Source: Adiantum capillus-veneris (Eukaryota > Streptophyta > Polypodiopsida > Polypodiales > Pteridaceae). Taken from it: a stretch of DNA of 64,000 nt. Both the position numbers and the translations under genes were made by a program. The notes under the pieces were generated by a model, which was not told the origin of the DNA, ran no database searches, and saw only the letters and a program-made list of their open reading frames with translations. The stretch's first letter is position 1. The number at the start of each line of letters is the position of its first letter. Shown here piece after piece: positions 42,936 through 55,500 of the stretch. Location: NCBI GenBank assembly GCA_014529385.2, contig CM043967.1, positions 10,235,501 through 10,299,500 on the forward strand. Direction: 5' to 3'.

Positions 42936-45900
42936 AGAGAGAATTTATTAGAGTTACTAACTTTGAGATATTTATTGTTTAGTAGAGGTGAACTACTCTA
43001 CATAAGAAAAATATTGAGATTTAAAATTGACTAGAATAATGACTAGAGCCTTAAGTAAGTAAAATTTATCACCTATGCTTAATCATAATTAAAGTAGAAA
43101 ACCACAACAAAAGTACAAGCATAAACACATATCCAATTGCATGGATTAAATAGTGAAAAATTGCTTGTGATATGTGCTCTGTAATCTAGTTTATGAGCAT
43201 AAGAGAATGAAGAAGCATGATAGTTGTGCATAGAGATCGAAGAAGAAGTGTATACAAAAGAGATATTGATCTCTAGGAGCATAGCATATAGCTTGCAAAG
43301 AGCTATGGTGATAGAGACTAAAACTACAATGCGCATATGTTTCAAGTCTTGTTCCTCCCTCTTGAATGCTTCGAATTGATTCAAGAGAGGTGCTACATAC
43401 ATAGAAGCACTCACACAGAGTAGATGCCAGGGAAGGCTATGAAGAAGAAATGAGATGGTGGAGAAGGTCCCTAGAGACACACAGAGGATACACAGACCCT
43501 CTACCAAGCCTTTGGTCTCATGAAGGAAAATTGTGGCTTTCTTGTTTCTCAACCTATATTTATACTAAAATCATTGTTGTCAAAATTTGTGTCATCATAA
43601 ATTTTTCTCATCACAGCTCTCGAAAAACATGATCATAGATTTAAGTCATTTGGTTAGCAATTTTGCCTTTCGACAATTTTTGAGTCTTATCAAGATAATT
43701 TTTGGATAAAATTTTTAGTATTAAATTTTTTTATGATTTTACATATATGTAACTTGAATGTTTCTGTTTTTGCTCTCAATTTTGAACATTTTTCTAGAAC
43801 CTGATTATGACTATTTTGAACTCAAGTTTACTATTAAAGAAGTACTTATTTATGTTTTAATACCTATAAAAAGATCGAGGATCTTACAACGTAGCAATCT
43901 TTCCCAAATCCTATCCGATTTCATGTGATACATGGTCTTACTAGGGTGATGGGTTGAAATTTTTTGCAATCTAATTAACGTTAAAAACTCCTTTGTGATG
44001 ATTGGCTATTGACTCTTAGCTTAGCTACCACTATCAACAATAGACCAAAGACCATTGCACACTTTACATGCTTTTAGAAACTTTGCATTGCACATGAGTT
44101 GGAAAGGACACACCTGTAGATAGGCTAGGTTCCAAAGGAATGAGCCATCCAAAGGTTAAAAAAAATTGTACGTGTCCCTAATTGCTTTGAGTATTTGAAT
44201 ATAGCTGATGAGATTAATTTCAACTTAACCGTTGCAAGTAATCTTGCACTATTTGTTTTTTTTTTTTTTGCTCACTCCACCTCTCCAAATCTGTCAATGA
44301 GATTTCCATGGCAGTGGTGAGGAAAATTGTTGTGGAACTTTATAGTTTGGACTTTAGTGGTAGGGTCACCCACATTGGTTGTCTCATGGTGTAGGAAATC
44401 ATGCGTACCCCCCAAATCTATAGCGGATAGTCCCTCCAAAGGCTTTAGTCTCCTCAACTCAACAATGATAGCTTCTTGAGTTTCTCAAGGCTTGATACGC
44501 TTCTAAAACAATATGTATACGCTCAAAGTTTTTCAAGCAAAACTGAACCCCTTGATTCCATTGGCAATTGTTTTACCCTATTACAACCTACTTGGTGTTT
44601 CTCTGGCTTGGATTTCTAAGAGCTTTTTGAGGACTATTTATTTACATATGGGCTCTTGGCTTCCTCTTGTTATCACCTTGATAGGTATGGTTGGTTCACT
44701 CTCTCATGAACTTGCAAGCTGCACCATTGCCAGATTTATTGCCATCTTGTTTTATTTTTTGGGATGTTTTGAAAAATCCACTAGAAAGTGAGTCACACCA
44801 CACACTCCTTACAATACCTAGGAAGAGGCTCTAAGAACACATTCCTTACAATACCTAAGAAGAGGCTCTAAATTTTGTTCTATCTTAGGGTATTCATTCT
44901 TCCAATGAACATTAGCTCCATAGTTATGACAACTTCCCATTCTTGAAGTGCAAGTTTCCTCAGCCCTCAATTTGAAATGCAGTACAATGTGTTCATGTCC
45001 CTTGACACATGACTAGAAAGGTCTATAAAAGGTCGTGGAAAATAAGATCCCTCACCAATTGGCATCACAAGGAAGCTCTCATTACAAGGTATTAGAAGAA
45101 CCATTGCCTACTTGTTTGCTTGCTCTTCTGGTTGCATTAACTTTAGAGGAACATGCCTTCGAGTGACATTAGGGGGATACCTATAAGTTGGTTGCCCTTG
45201 CGGTTGCATAAATACATAAGGTATGCTCCCATCATATTTTGGCCTATAGTGTCACGTGAGTCTCAAGGATGGTTTTTTGGAGCCATAGGCTATCCTTGAG
45301 GAGGTCCCTAACCCAAGATTTGCAGTGGTATTGGTTTTTGTGGAACCCTTAGTAATCGAGCCATTCTTTTGGTTGTTGTGTCTCCATAGATAATTGGGGT
45401 AAAACTTACCAATGGGCCACTTATGCAGATATAACAACAAAAATCCTATTGTTCTTTATATCAAATCTTGGGATTCTTCCCATAAATCTCATGGCTGTCT
45501 TGTAAATCTATGGCATCATGTGTACAACCATCTAAAATGGTATGTTTCATGCTATACAAGCTCACATGAAACTATTTGTTTAGCAACCCTTTGGAGAAGA
45601 GAAAAACAAGTCTTTCTTGCTTAGGAATTTCTCTCACTAGGCATCTAGATATGTATTGGCTCATTTGATTGGTGAAACCCCTTATAGTTTTCCCTTGATA
45701 CTATTTGAAGTTATAAACCTATGCCACTATGTTGTCATTAATCCTAAATTTAGAGAATGAAGCTACAATTCTTTGAGCTAGAGCTTGGAGGTTTTTGATG
45801 CTTCCCAGGAGGGGAGCTTGGAACCAAGCCAAAGCTTTGCCTTCCATAGTAGCCCAAAACCCTCATACTACATATGAAATTCATAGACTCTATATTCATA

Positions 45901-48900
45901 GCACTTGATGAAAGCTAGCAAGGTAATCATATGTATTCCCCCGACCATTGTGCTCTTTTACCTAATTTTTGATCATGCTTTCCTTGCATGATTTGATCCG
46001 AGTTTTCTCCTCATAATCCAAAGGTCTCTAAACCAAACAATATTGACCTGTGACCCATTTGGCCTTTTATTGGTCTATTGGTCACCATGTTAGTCTTGTT
46101 TTGTTTGTGATTCAACAAGGTTTCCCACATTTAGTCAAGGCTTTTGGGATAAAATTTCCACTCTTTTCTAGCTTAGATTGGTCTTGATTTTGGGTAGATC
46201 TATGCTATTGAATTTGTGATGGGTTTGCTACCATTTCCTTTTTCTTGTTTGGAGTCCCATAACCCATTAAAAACACCTTGTGCAAAATTTCCTCAAATTC
46301 CTCTTTGTTCATTGTAAAGTCATTTTTGTCGGTTGAATCCATCTTGATAAATTATCTAAGGCAACATTTTCAATTTCCTCTATAGGAAGACGTAGATGAT
46401 ATTACTATCTAGGATTGATCCTAGCTTGGGATACATGACCATACACAACTTTGATAATTCTACTTGTTCCCAATAGCTCACTTCAAGTTTTTGTTTCCAT
46501 CACAATATGTGTATTGGCTAGGACATAACATTCCATCTGTCCTTGAGGTGGCCTCTCAGGCACATCTTCTTGTGTTTCTCTAGCAACTTCATCACTTGTC
46601 CACCACATAAATATTTTCTACCAAACGGTATTGAGTCCCTCTTTGTCCATGTATTTATTGACTTTCCAGTTTAAAACTTCCTTGGAAAATACTATCTTAG
46701 GCTTAGAAAACTGCCACTTGGCAATTCTCCTCATGTACTTATCAAAAGGGTCAATATAGATTAGTGATCCATGCTCATTTCATACAAAGTGATCAAGATA
46801 GTGTGAAACCTCATGTTAGAGCTTCCTTCCTTATAAGATCATGAAAATTCACTGTGCATGCTTGAGCTAGTGTCGAAGTAAGTATTTTGATACCTCTTTT
46901 GGAACACACAAAATTCATCCCTCTTGGTTTACACTCTCTTCAATAGACACCCTACTCTCAAAATATTTTTCCAATATTCACATTTCCTAGCACTTTACCA
47001 AGTCTAAGGTTCTTCAAAGACTATCGATAATGCTTGCATTCAACCATTTACCTGATAAGTTACATTTACCTCTTGCTTGTGAACCACTTCAATGTCAACT
47101 TTATACTCTTGAATCCAAAAGGACTTGAGTATGCTTGTACTTCTATTTGTCATTTCTCTACCAAATCCAAGGATTAAATATCCCCGCCAATTGCAAGATC
47201 TACAAATGAAAAAGTTTCTCATTAGTCTATGATGTCAAACCTCATGTAATATTTTTATTAGATACCTTTATGCATGCAATAATTTCTACACTTATCTCCA
47301 ACTAGATTTCATTCAATTAACAAGATTTTTGGAGTAAGTTTTAAGTGTTACTTCACTAGGCACTAAATCTTGCCTATGAGTATATCATTTTAATTTGAGG
47401 AAGCTGATAAATTTCAATTTGTGGTCACCCAACTACAAAAACTGATAGTCTCTTTCCTTGGCTTTGCACAAAAATGCCTCCAAGTCTTAAGGAACTTGGA
47501 ATTGATTTACCCCTTCAAATTTGAGCTCAATTTTCCATTTGGAATTTCTTTATTTTTTGAAGGTTGGGCTCCAAGTGCATTGATGATTTGGATCTTATGA
47601 CAGACATTTGCATAGTAAGAGCCATGGTGTTAAGAGTTATTTGGCAGTCCAAGAATGTACTATTGTTTCAAGGGAAGTGTGAGCCTCTGGACTCAAATGT
47701 AGTTTTAGAAATGTGTTGGTGGCGAATACATTGTAGTAAGACCTGCAAGTTAAAGATATAGGGTTTGATCGCCCTTCGACGTATTTTTTCTTGGTTATCC
47801 CTATGCAAAGGATATGCCAAGGCTCTTTGTGATTTTTTGAGTTTTAATCAATTCAAGCTCAACTGAGCATTTTAAAAAAAAAAAAAAAACCCTTACGTAT
47901 GAAAGATGGTAGTCCATAGCTACTTTCAACCATGCATATAAACATATTGAAAATCATTTCAAACAAAGCATATTAAAAAACATTTAGCAAAATGTTTTTT
48001 TAGAAAACCCATGGAGAACATGAGAAATTACTCTTATTGTTCACATTTATAACAAAGGGCTTTTATTTACAAACCTAAAGTGAAAACATGCGCATATAAG
48101 AGAGTTCCAATTCATGCAATATTCATCACCAGAAAACATGAAGAGGGGTGAAAGTAAAGAGGATCACAACCACATTCATAGCCCACACGAGGGGAGAGAC
48201 ACACCCTCATTTCAAGTTGCAAGATGATTGCTCACACACATGGGCACCTTTACTCTCAGACCCCACCTACTATCGCGGGCTACAACAACACATGCTTCCA
48301 TATCCACATCTTAAAGTCATAGAACACTCACAATTTAAATTGATGAAATGTTGGATTTTCAAATATTTTTAAATTCTATTATATAGTTTTTGAGTGTACC
48401 CACTCAAATGTATTGAAAGAAAACTATGTATCTTTCACAACAGTAACTCATGTGGCAAGAGACTTCCACATACCGCATTGATAAAATTTGTACAAAGTAT
48501 GATCTATATACATGTGTGATGTAAGTCCCATGGTAGGTGGTGCAAGTTGGTAATGTGATTTCCCCCCAAGTATAAAACCAAGTTTGGAGATTCTAGACCA
48601 ATAGGTCATACTTAATAGCAAAAAAGTTGATAACATCTAAAAATCTTGAAACTATGATTATACCAATATTTAATCAAACATACTTCGTCTCTCCTTAATG
48701 GCTTCAAAACAAAATTATTCACTGCTTATATAGTGCAAGCATAGTCTCCAGAAAAGAAAACGTTACAAGAAAAATAAGCAAAGAAAACACAAATGTATGA
48801 AGGAGCACTCCACCACCTCTCTTTATATGGACTTTTGACTTTCCACTTCCATGGGTTTTTTCATTTCCCAAACTCACCCATCACTTATCTACTTAAGATG

Positions 48901-49664
48901 TTTTGATTTGCCAAAAAAAAAAAAAAAAAAAAGAAGTATTGAAAGACTTTTAATTTCTTTGAGATTGGGGCGATCTAAATTTGTCTTCAAAAATAAATAA
49001 ATTGTGAGTGCACTTTACGATTCTCTTAGAGCCACACAATATTTATAACTCCTTGCTATTTTTCTAGAAGCCTTCTAGCTATATTTTAAGTTTTCTTGAG
49101 AATAGTATTTCAAAAGGACTATTAGATGTATGATGCTCTAATTCCTACAGGTAACTTCGGATGAGATTGAGAGCATTGCGAAAGGGTTCAATGATAGTGA
49201 TGAGCTTGCTCAACATGGTGTTATACTAGGAGGAACTAAGTACATGCTGATTCAAGGAGAGCCAGGCCAAGTTATACGAGGAAAAAAGGTAAACTTGCCA
49301 CACTTGGAGTAACACCACTATAGGTATGTGATAACAAGAATGTAAGATCAAGGTATGTGGCAACATACTTGTACATATATAGTTAGAGTCTTATCATACT
49401 TCAAATTTTCTTTCACATTAAGGGTATGTGTATCTTCTTTGTGTCATTGCATGTAGACTAACTACATTTCATTGAATGAGTTGTTAAAAACATGTATAGA
49501 TATATGAACAATGCCCATGCAATACATTGGGGATAAAGGATGTGTGTATATGCACTTATGTCTATATACACGAAATCGTGGATACTTACTTGATGTTAGG
49601 AAATAGGATGTAGCTAAGTAGATATTAGAGTAGCTTACTTTAATGGAGAAAGATAATTTTCACA

Positions 49665-49711
<47 letters not shown>

Positions 49712-50806
49712 ACACATGATTTACGAGGTTCACTCAATTTGGGCTATGTCCACAGGAAAACAGCCACTCAATGGCTTTAATACTTCAAACTAGAAGTAGG
49801 TTATAAAAAGGATTATACCCTTAATGGAGCTCCCGCCTTGTTTCACTCTCACCACCTCACACTCACCTTGTTTCATCACCTTCACAATGCATTTTGTGTG
49901 TAGAAGAGGCCTCCTTTAATAGGCCAAAAGGGATGCCCTCTCTCATGAGAGACAACCGTGTGTAACCGCCCTTGTGTAGACAAGTTCAAGTTAGAGTTTC
50001 CAATGCGCCCATGTGTGGATGTCCGTGAGAAGACAAGTTCGCCTATAATTTGGCCACCAGCTAGTGACCACCGACCAATCGATCGATCGTTTTTTGAACA
50101 CTTTTCGACTGTCATCTGATCATAATATTTTGACGAAAAGAGAATATTCCGACAGATCCAGTCTTGAGCAAAGCTTGAAATTAAACGTGATTTTTTAAAT
50201 TTTTGACGAGTAATTTTTTTAAAATACACGATGGCTTCTCCTCATAATGGAAGCCTTACAAATGTGCGTTTTCAAAACTAAAAATTAAAAGGGTAATTCA
50301 AACTCCATACTCAGCAGTAGACAAACCCCCCCCCCCCCCCCCCCCCAAAAAAAAGTAAAAAATAAAACCCCAAACGCAAACCCACCAAAAAAAGAAAGAA
50401 AGAAAGAACAAACCCACCACCCAATGCACACACTCTATAGCTTTAGATAGTTGAGATTGCACATGTGAGAAAATAAAGTAACATGTATGATTGACTAAAA
50501 TCAAATGAGGATAAGAATGCACATTTGTTTGCCTAAAATGACATTTGGAAAAACAAAGCAGAGTTCTTAAAAACAAATTGATTGTATACCTTTTACAGGT
50601 GTTCACGTTATCACAACGTAGTCTTATCTAGAAGTTCATTCGGGCTAACACAATTTTTAGAGATTTTTCAGGGAAAAGGAGGCGTGACAATAAAGAAAAC
50701 AAGTGCTGCTCTTGTAATTGGCATATATGATGAAGGGATTCAACCAAGTGAATGCAGCATTGTGGTTGAAAAGCTTGGTGATTACTTGATTGACCAGTGT
50801 ATCTGA
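40833..50806 (+). CDS. PRF: Profilin; join(40833..40958,49151..49288,50672..50806)
   Basis: The 132-residue product has the plant profilin length and pattern. Exon 1 begins [12 protein letters not shown] and contains [15 protein letters not shown]. Exon 2 encodes [20 protein letters not shown] and [10 protein letters not shown]. Exon 3 encodes [20 protein letters not shown] and [12 protein letters not shown], then TGA. Profilin binds monomeric actin, poly-L-proline proteins and phosphoinositides in the cytosol and controls actin assembly. Aromatic residues of the proline-binding face (W3, W34, Y126) are present; residue 6 is F where many plants have Y. Both introns are phase 0, at A42|V43 and K88|G89, with GT/AG ends, the positions expected for plant profilins. 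Intron 1 is 8,192 bp and intron 2 is 1,383 bp, unusually large for this gene. All three exons are free of lesions, so it is probably functional. Confidence 0.95.
40959..49150 (+). other. Profilin intron 1 (8.2 kb): microsatellites and retroelement remnants
   Basis: Donor GCG|GTACTC and acceptor CCTACAG|GTAACT. The first part holds (CT)n(CA)n(CG)n at 40983-41016, (GGGGCT)n at about 41230-41260 and (TGCC)n at 41399-41422. (GA)n lies at 42903-42942, poly(A) at about 47874-47889 and 48914-48932. A gag-like remnant on the - strand is listed separately. The rest is AT-rich with no gene or domain that I can support. Confidence 0.8.
45600..46345 (-). pseudogene. Degraded retrotransposon gag remnant in profilin intron 1
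   Basis: The - strand has a possible start at about 46340 ([20 protein letters not shown]). Further down, about 45860-45640, it has [37 protein letters not shown] and [15 protein letters not shown]. The EGKALAWF phrase resembles the core of LTR-retrotransposon gag proteins. Stops interrupt the frame, and no LTRs or pol motifs were recognised nearby. Confidence 0.45.
49594..50316 (-). mobile_element. Solo LTR in profilin intron 2
   Basis: Starts TGTTAGGAAATAGG and ends CTCCATACTCAGCA, with the same internal landmarks as the solo LTR at 19572-20333: GTTCACTCAATTTGGGCTA, CAGCCACTCAATGGCTTTA, CTCTCATGAGAG, GATGGCTTCTCCTCATAATG. A (GA)n tract lies at 49671-49706. Its flanks (CTTGA and GTAGA) match at only three of five positions, so the target duplication has decayed or the edges are slightly off. 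The TATA box of the relative is altered here (TATTAAAGG). Confidence 0.8.
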
Positions 50807-52268
50807 GCAAATTTTTTGACTTATAACGAGAACTTGTGAGAGTAACAAAAGGAGTTACATGTGGTGATTGTTGAGACAAAAGGGATACAATGAAACCACA
50901 CTTCTCAAACCCTTTGTCTCTTTTGTACATGACGCTTAAAAGGTTTTTAAATCATGAGACACTTATTAGAAGTCATTGTTATAATTTTCTCTACTTTTAC
51001 TTTACATGTCAATCCTTCAAGATGTTTTTGGGTATTTATGACATGCTAGCTTGAATCTAATAGAACATCATTCCCATGCATGTAATAGTGCTTGAGTTGC
51101 TATCTTTCTTTGGAGTCTCAATGCCTCAAGGATATCTACAACGGGTTCTAGCATGAAGACCCCATCAAGGAATTATGGCAAGCAACTAGTAGCACGAAGA
51201 TCAAAAGTTCTGCAAGCCATCCAAGGAGGTGTGATGTAAAACGAACCATGATAGTAAACTTGGACATGGTAGACATGTTTCTCTTTATATGCATAATTTT
51301 TCTTTGAAGGGTTATGATTCATGTGTAGGTGTAGTTGTTAAAGAGTCGGTCTCTCATCAACGAGATCAATGTTCAAGACCCACTTGGGCAACAAGAGCCA
51401 TTTTTGTGGGTCATTGAGGCTCCTTGAGATTCCCATAGACAACAATTCCACAACAAAGTCATCATCAAAGACCTATGTGGTTTAGTGCTCGTTTAGTCAG
51501 GAGGGCTTTAATGGCATTGACAATAATGATTCAATAAGCTTGTATATAGAAGTGATGTATTACTCCTTGGAAGACCAATTGTTACAAGGTTACCAAGAGG
51601 ATGCTTATGTACTCTCTAAGTTATGCAAACAGTTTGCAATTGACCCAATTGTAAGGCTTATATCAAATTACAAGGTCAGCAAGAGGATGCTTATCTATCC
51701 TCTCTAATGTAAACAATTTGCAATTGAACCAATTGTGAGGCTTAGATCAGATTACAAGGTCACCAAGAAGATGCTGATCAGTCCTCTTAAAGTTATGTAA
51801 ACAATTTGGAATTGGACCAATTATAAGGCTTCAATCAGATTACAAGGTCACCATGAAGATGCTTATCAGTCCTCTTAATGTTATGTAAACAATTTGGTAT
51901 TGGACCAATTGTAAGGCTTAGATGAGATGACCACAAACAATTCAAGACAAAGCTTCCATAATGACCTTCTGAAGGTGCATGGGTGATTATACCACTCAAT
52001 GCTACCTGCACGTTATACCTTGAATCCATGCCCTTAGGATTGATACATAGTTTTGGAATGGATGTCTTCTTTTGGTCCACCTTATCATGGATGATGCATA
52101 CATAGTGGTTGTGTTTCTAAAAAAGTGCACCATGCATAGTTTAAGTTCTTACAACTTTTTGTTATGCCATGTGAATTTCTCTTTCTTGCATACCTCTTTC
52201 TTGTAGGCTTAGTTTGGTGAGTCTACCCTTGGCTCGAGTGAGCTACTTAAGTTGCACTTAGAGAAATA
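50807..52268. repeat. Downstream of profilin; 85-bp tandem repeat at about 51577-51925
   Basis: The first part should hold the profilin 3' untranslated region. A roughly fourfold tandem repeat of 84-86 bp follows, with units marked by TTACAAGGTCACCAAGA...GATGCTTATC...TGTAAACAATTTG...CCAATTGTAAGGCTTA (positions about 51582, 51669, 51752, 51838). No gene is recognised. Confidence 0.75.
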
Positions 52269-52273
52269 ACTCG

Positions 52274-52422
52274 TGTCATGCCAAGGGCATATCCAAGGGA
52301 GGTCATGGACCTGGGCCAGTAAGTGGCCAGCTGCCAGTGTGGAACAGGGGATTCAGTAGCCACGGGCTATATAAGAGAGGCTGGGCGGTGAATCCAGGTC
52401 AGGCAGTTCCCTAGGCATTACA
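52274..52422 (+). repeat. 5' LTR of the 52274-57974 element
   Basis: 149 bp with a TATA box (CTATATAAGAG at about 52368) and GGCATTACA at the end. Confidence 0.88.
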
Positions 52423-52423
52423 T

Positions 52424-52435
52424 TGGCATCAGAGC
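52424..52435 (+). other. Primer-binding site
   Basis: TGGCATCAGAGC, one base after the 5' LTR. It differs at one position from the standard tRNA-Met site TGGTATCAGAGC. Confidence 0.8.
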
Positions 52436-52492
52436 TCAGGAGAGGAGAGAGCTATGGAGGAAGGCTTTGCATGGAACGAAGGCGTTGCATGT

Positions 52493-52493
<1 letters not shown>

Positions 52494-52574
<81 letters not shown>
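52494..52574. repeat. (CT)n microsatellite, about 40 units
   Basis: An uninterrupted CT tract of about 80 bp, 60 bases inside the 5' end of the LTR element. It lies on the + strand of the element's transcript. Confidence 0.95.
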
Positions 52575-52578
<4 letters not shown>

Positions 52579-55500
52579 GGAGGTGAGGCATGGCCTCCCT
52601 TTCTTTGCGGTCTTTCTCTCGCTCTCTGTCGTTATCAATCTGCCAAGGATAGGAGCACGACATCGCATGGGCCATATCCCTTATGATAAGGCGGAGCAAG
52701 GTCGAGCAGAGTTGTGTAGCGGCCGTGTGTAGGCGCTCTTGGAGTAGGAGAGATTCAATTCTCAACCAAGTCAAAATCGTGCACAGGTGGGTTCAGCGGG
52801 GTCGCGGCTCCAAGGGGAGAAAATCTCGACCCTGCAATGCATCAAGAGGTGCCTCATGTTCTTCCTTGCGCTACGCTGTAGTAGCAGGCCGTCGCCATCG
52901 TTTTTCTCCTTTTTCCACTTGGGGGCCGCCCACGGTCACATTTTGGCCACTCTTTAAAGGTTTTAAGGGTGCATGCCCACCCCAGGCACACACCCAGCAG
53001 TCGCAAGCGACTGCTATGGATGTAGAAGGGCTACAAGGTGCACGTTTTTGAGAGATGCAGCATGCAAAATTTAATAACACAGATAGAGTCTAATGAGGAC
53101 ACGCTGGTTCAAGAACCATGGAGGCTCGAACACACCAATCATGAAAGGGGTTTGAAGAAGAGCACCATGATTCATGCTGAGCAACATTACAGTGGTGACA
53201 ATGAATGTCGATACACGGAGGTGGATTGTTTGTTGACTGATCGCCTTTCGTCAAGGATCTTGGTATAGCATGCAAGGCATGCGACAAGCTCTTGCTAATC
53301 GAACGAATGCTTTTATGAAATTGAAGAAGATAGTACAACTATCTTTCCTACGTCTCTGAACATTGTTTCTAATTGGGACAAAGGAGCAAGGCTATATCCA
53401 AAGACACTCATGGTCACGGTTTGTGTAACCCAACTAGAGCATTGACGTTTTCACAAGCTCTCAATTCAGTTGCGAATAGGGCAAGGCCCTCGACATGAGG
53501 AAGTAGATCATCCATTGCACCAAGCAACAGTGTCTGGAGAATTATTTATCGGTTTTCTTTTTGCTTGCAAGTCATTCTTTTTTTGGGTCGGCAAGATTTG
53601 TCGGCAGGTGTACTTATTGAGGTATGCAATTGATTTTTGTTTATTGAACATCTGCTTGATAGCTATGATATGCAATAGACGTGCATACACTTTAGGCACA
53701 CAAAGCACAAGCATGGCTTATGAAAATTATTGTAAGCACCATAAATTTGATTGGTTTAAAGAATGGAATCAAGCATGGCTTTAGTACCAACTGCATTGCT
53801 CCATAGCACAACTTCCCAACGGTTTCATTTTGATGCAAAAGCATAGCAAATTGGCACTATTTTGGAATCTCAAGGAGATTGGCACATTCTATTGCTTGAA
53901 TTGATGAAGGAGGCACATTGCTCGGCATGGCCGACTCCTTCTTACTGTGTCTTGAAGCTGACAAAGGATGCTTACCACACAGTACTGGTTAATTTCAATC
54001 AAAATTGCTTGACACGGTCGATTCTTTTTGTCATGATATCTGCAGCCACATCGGTTGGCTCTTTGCCCAAACATATTTATGAGAAGCAAGGCTTCAATGT
54101 AGGAATTTTGCATGGAGATTGTTTCCGTTTGGGGTATGCTATGAGCACACGTCCTTGGGGAATTTCTCCATATGCCTGCAGGATCTTTCAAGGAGTGTGC
54201 ATGATACATACGCCACCTTTCTCTTGTGCAACAGAGATGGTTATGATCTCCACTTGAGCGAGCTTTTCCTTCGACATCTCCAAACAACTGGTGACAACAG
54301 GATGACCAGGTTAGACCATGTTCAGTATTGTTTATTTTTCATGTTTATACATTTACATTAGAGACTACTGCTTTTGTGCAAAGCAAAGTGCTTTGACAAT
54401 TTTACATGAAGCAAGGCTTCTCCCTTGTGCCAAGGTACTGCCCAATGACTTGGCATCAAGGGCAGTGGCACACAAGTTTGGGGAACTGGCAAAATAGGGA
54501 ATATCTTTCATAGAATCCCTCCCAATACATTTGTGCAAAGCACTTATGGTTTTGGATCTCACGTTTGAGGCCATCACTTTTGCAAAGGGCTTTAAATTTT
54601 GCATGCACAACATGCTAGCTAGGTAGATTCAGTTCTACCGCCTCATGCAATATGCTTCCGCTATAACACCAGACACTTTCTCACGGACAAGATAAGTTTT
54701 GGATTGTTTAACATGATTTTTTTGGTTGCTGTCAACGCACAACAACACTTAAATGAACCTAAATCTAAGACTTAATTCACCGGCAAAGTGCCATATTTAA
54801 GTCATTTTTGTACAGTCACGATCCCCTACACGGTAGGTGAGGCAAGGTGTGACTTGTGTTTTCTGTTACCTCTTTGATGAGAGTGTTATACAGCCAGATT
54901 ATTGCATGCTTATAGGATAAGCTGTACACTACACATAAGATGCAGGAAAGTTCCTCAGCCCAACAATCTCTCTCTCTCTTTCTTATTTCTCTTGAGGAAT
55001 AATGAAAACTTTTTAAGAATCTTTTGATACGTGTTTTGTTTGGGAGTCAGCTTGAGCCAAGGTGCTCTAACTCTCAGCTAGAAATTGGGCAAGACGCTCT
55101 CTACATCAATCTTCATCGTTTTGTCAATTGAACACTAATTGCCATAAGGGCTATGAGCCACACACGCTGGCTAGGAGTCATTGTCAGATCTCGGGTACGA
55201 CCCAACTGTTGGCATTCCTTTGGTGATTGTTTATAAGATCGAACAAATCTACCCAGTGGAGTACACATCGATGTTAATGGACAAGCAAGAGTCTTGTCAT
55301 TACGGATGTTTAGGGTGTTGTTTTTGCACTACATGTTTTCCGTGCAATGCTCGAGTTGAGTTTTTGATAACCATAAACTCACATCAGTTGATCTCTACCA
55401 CGGATTCTAGATGCAACAAACCGTTGCGACAGCATGGCTGTCCATAAGAGCTAGGCTTTACACGTGTGGATCTCTTGCTCTCTCTGTAGCACTACAAGTG

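Noticed and set aside
43079-43552. 157-residue hydrophobic - strand frame in profilin intron 1
   Set aside because: No recognisable family, AT-rich intron sequence, and no supporting signals; probably chance.
50329-50346. Poly(C) run of about 18 bases as a regulatory structure
   Set aside because: A homopolymer at a solo-LTR edge in an intron; length is unreliable in sequencing and no further G-tracts support a quadruplex.
53862-54257. 131-residue + strand frame in the 52274-57974 element as a gene
   Set aside because: No domain or motif recognised, and it lies inside a transposon interior with no other coding signal.
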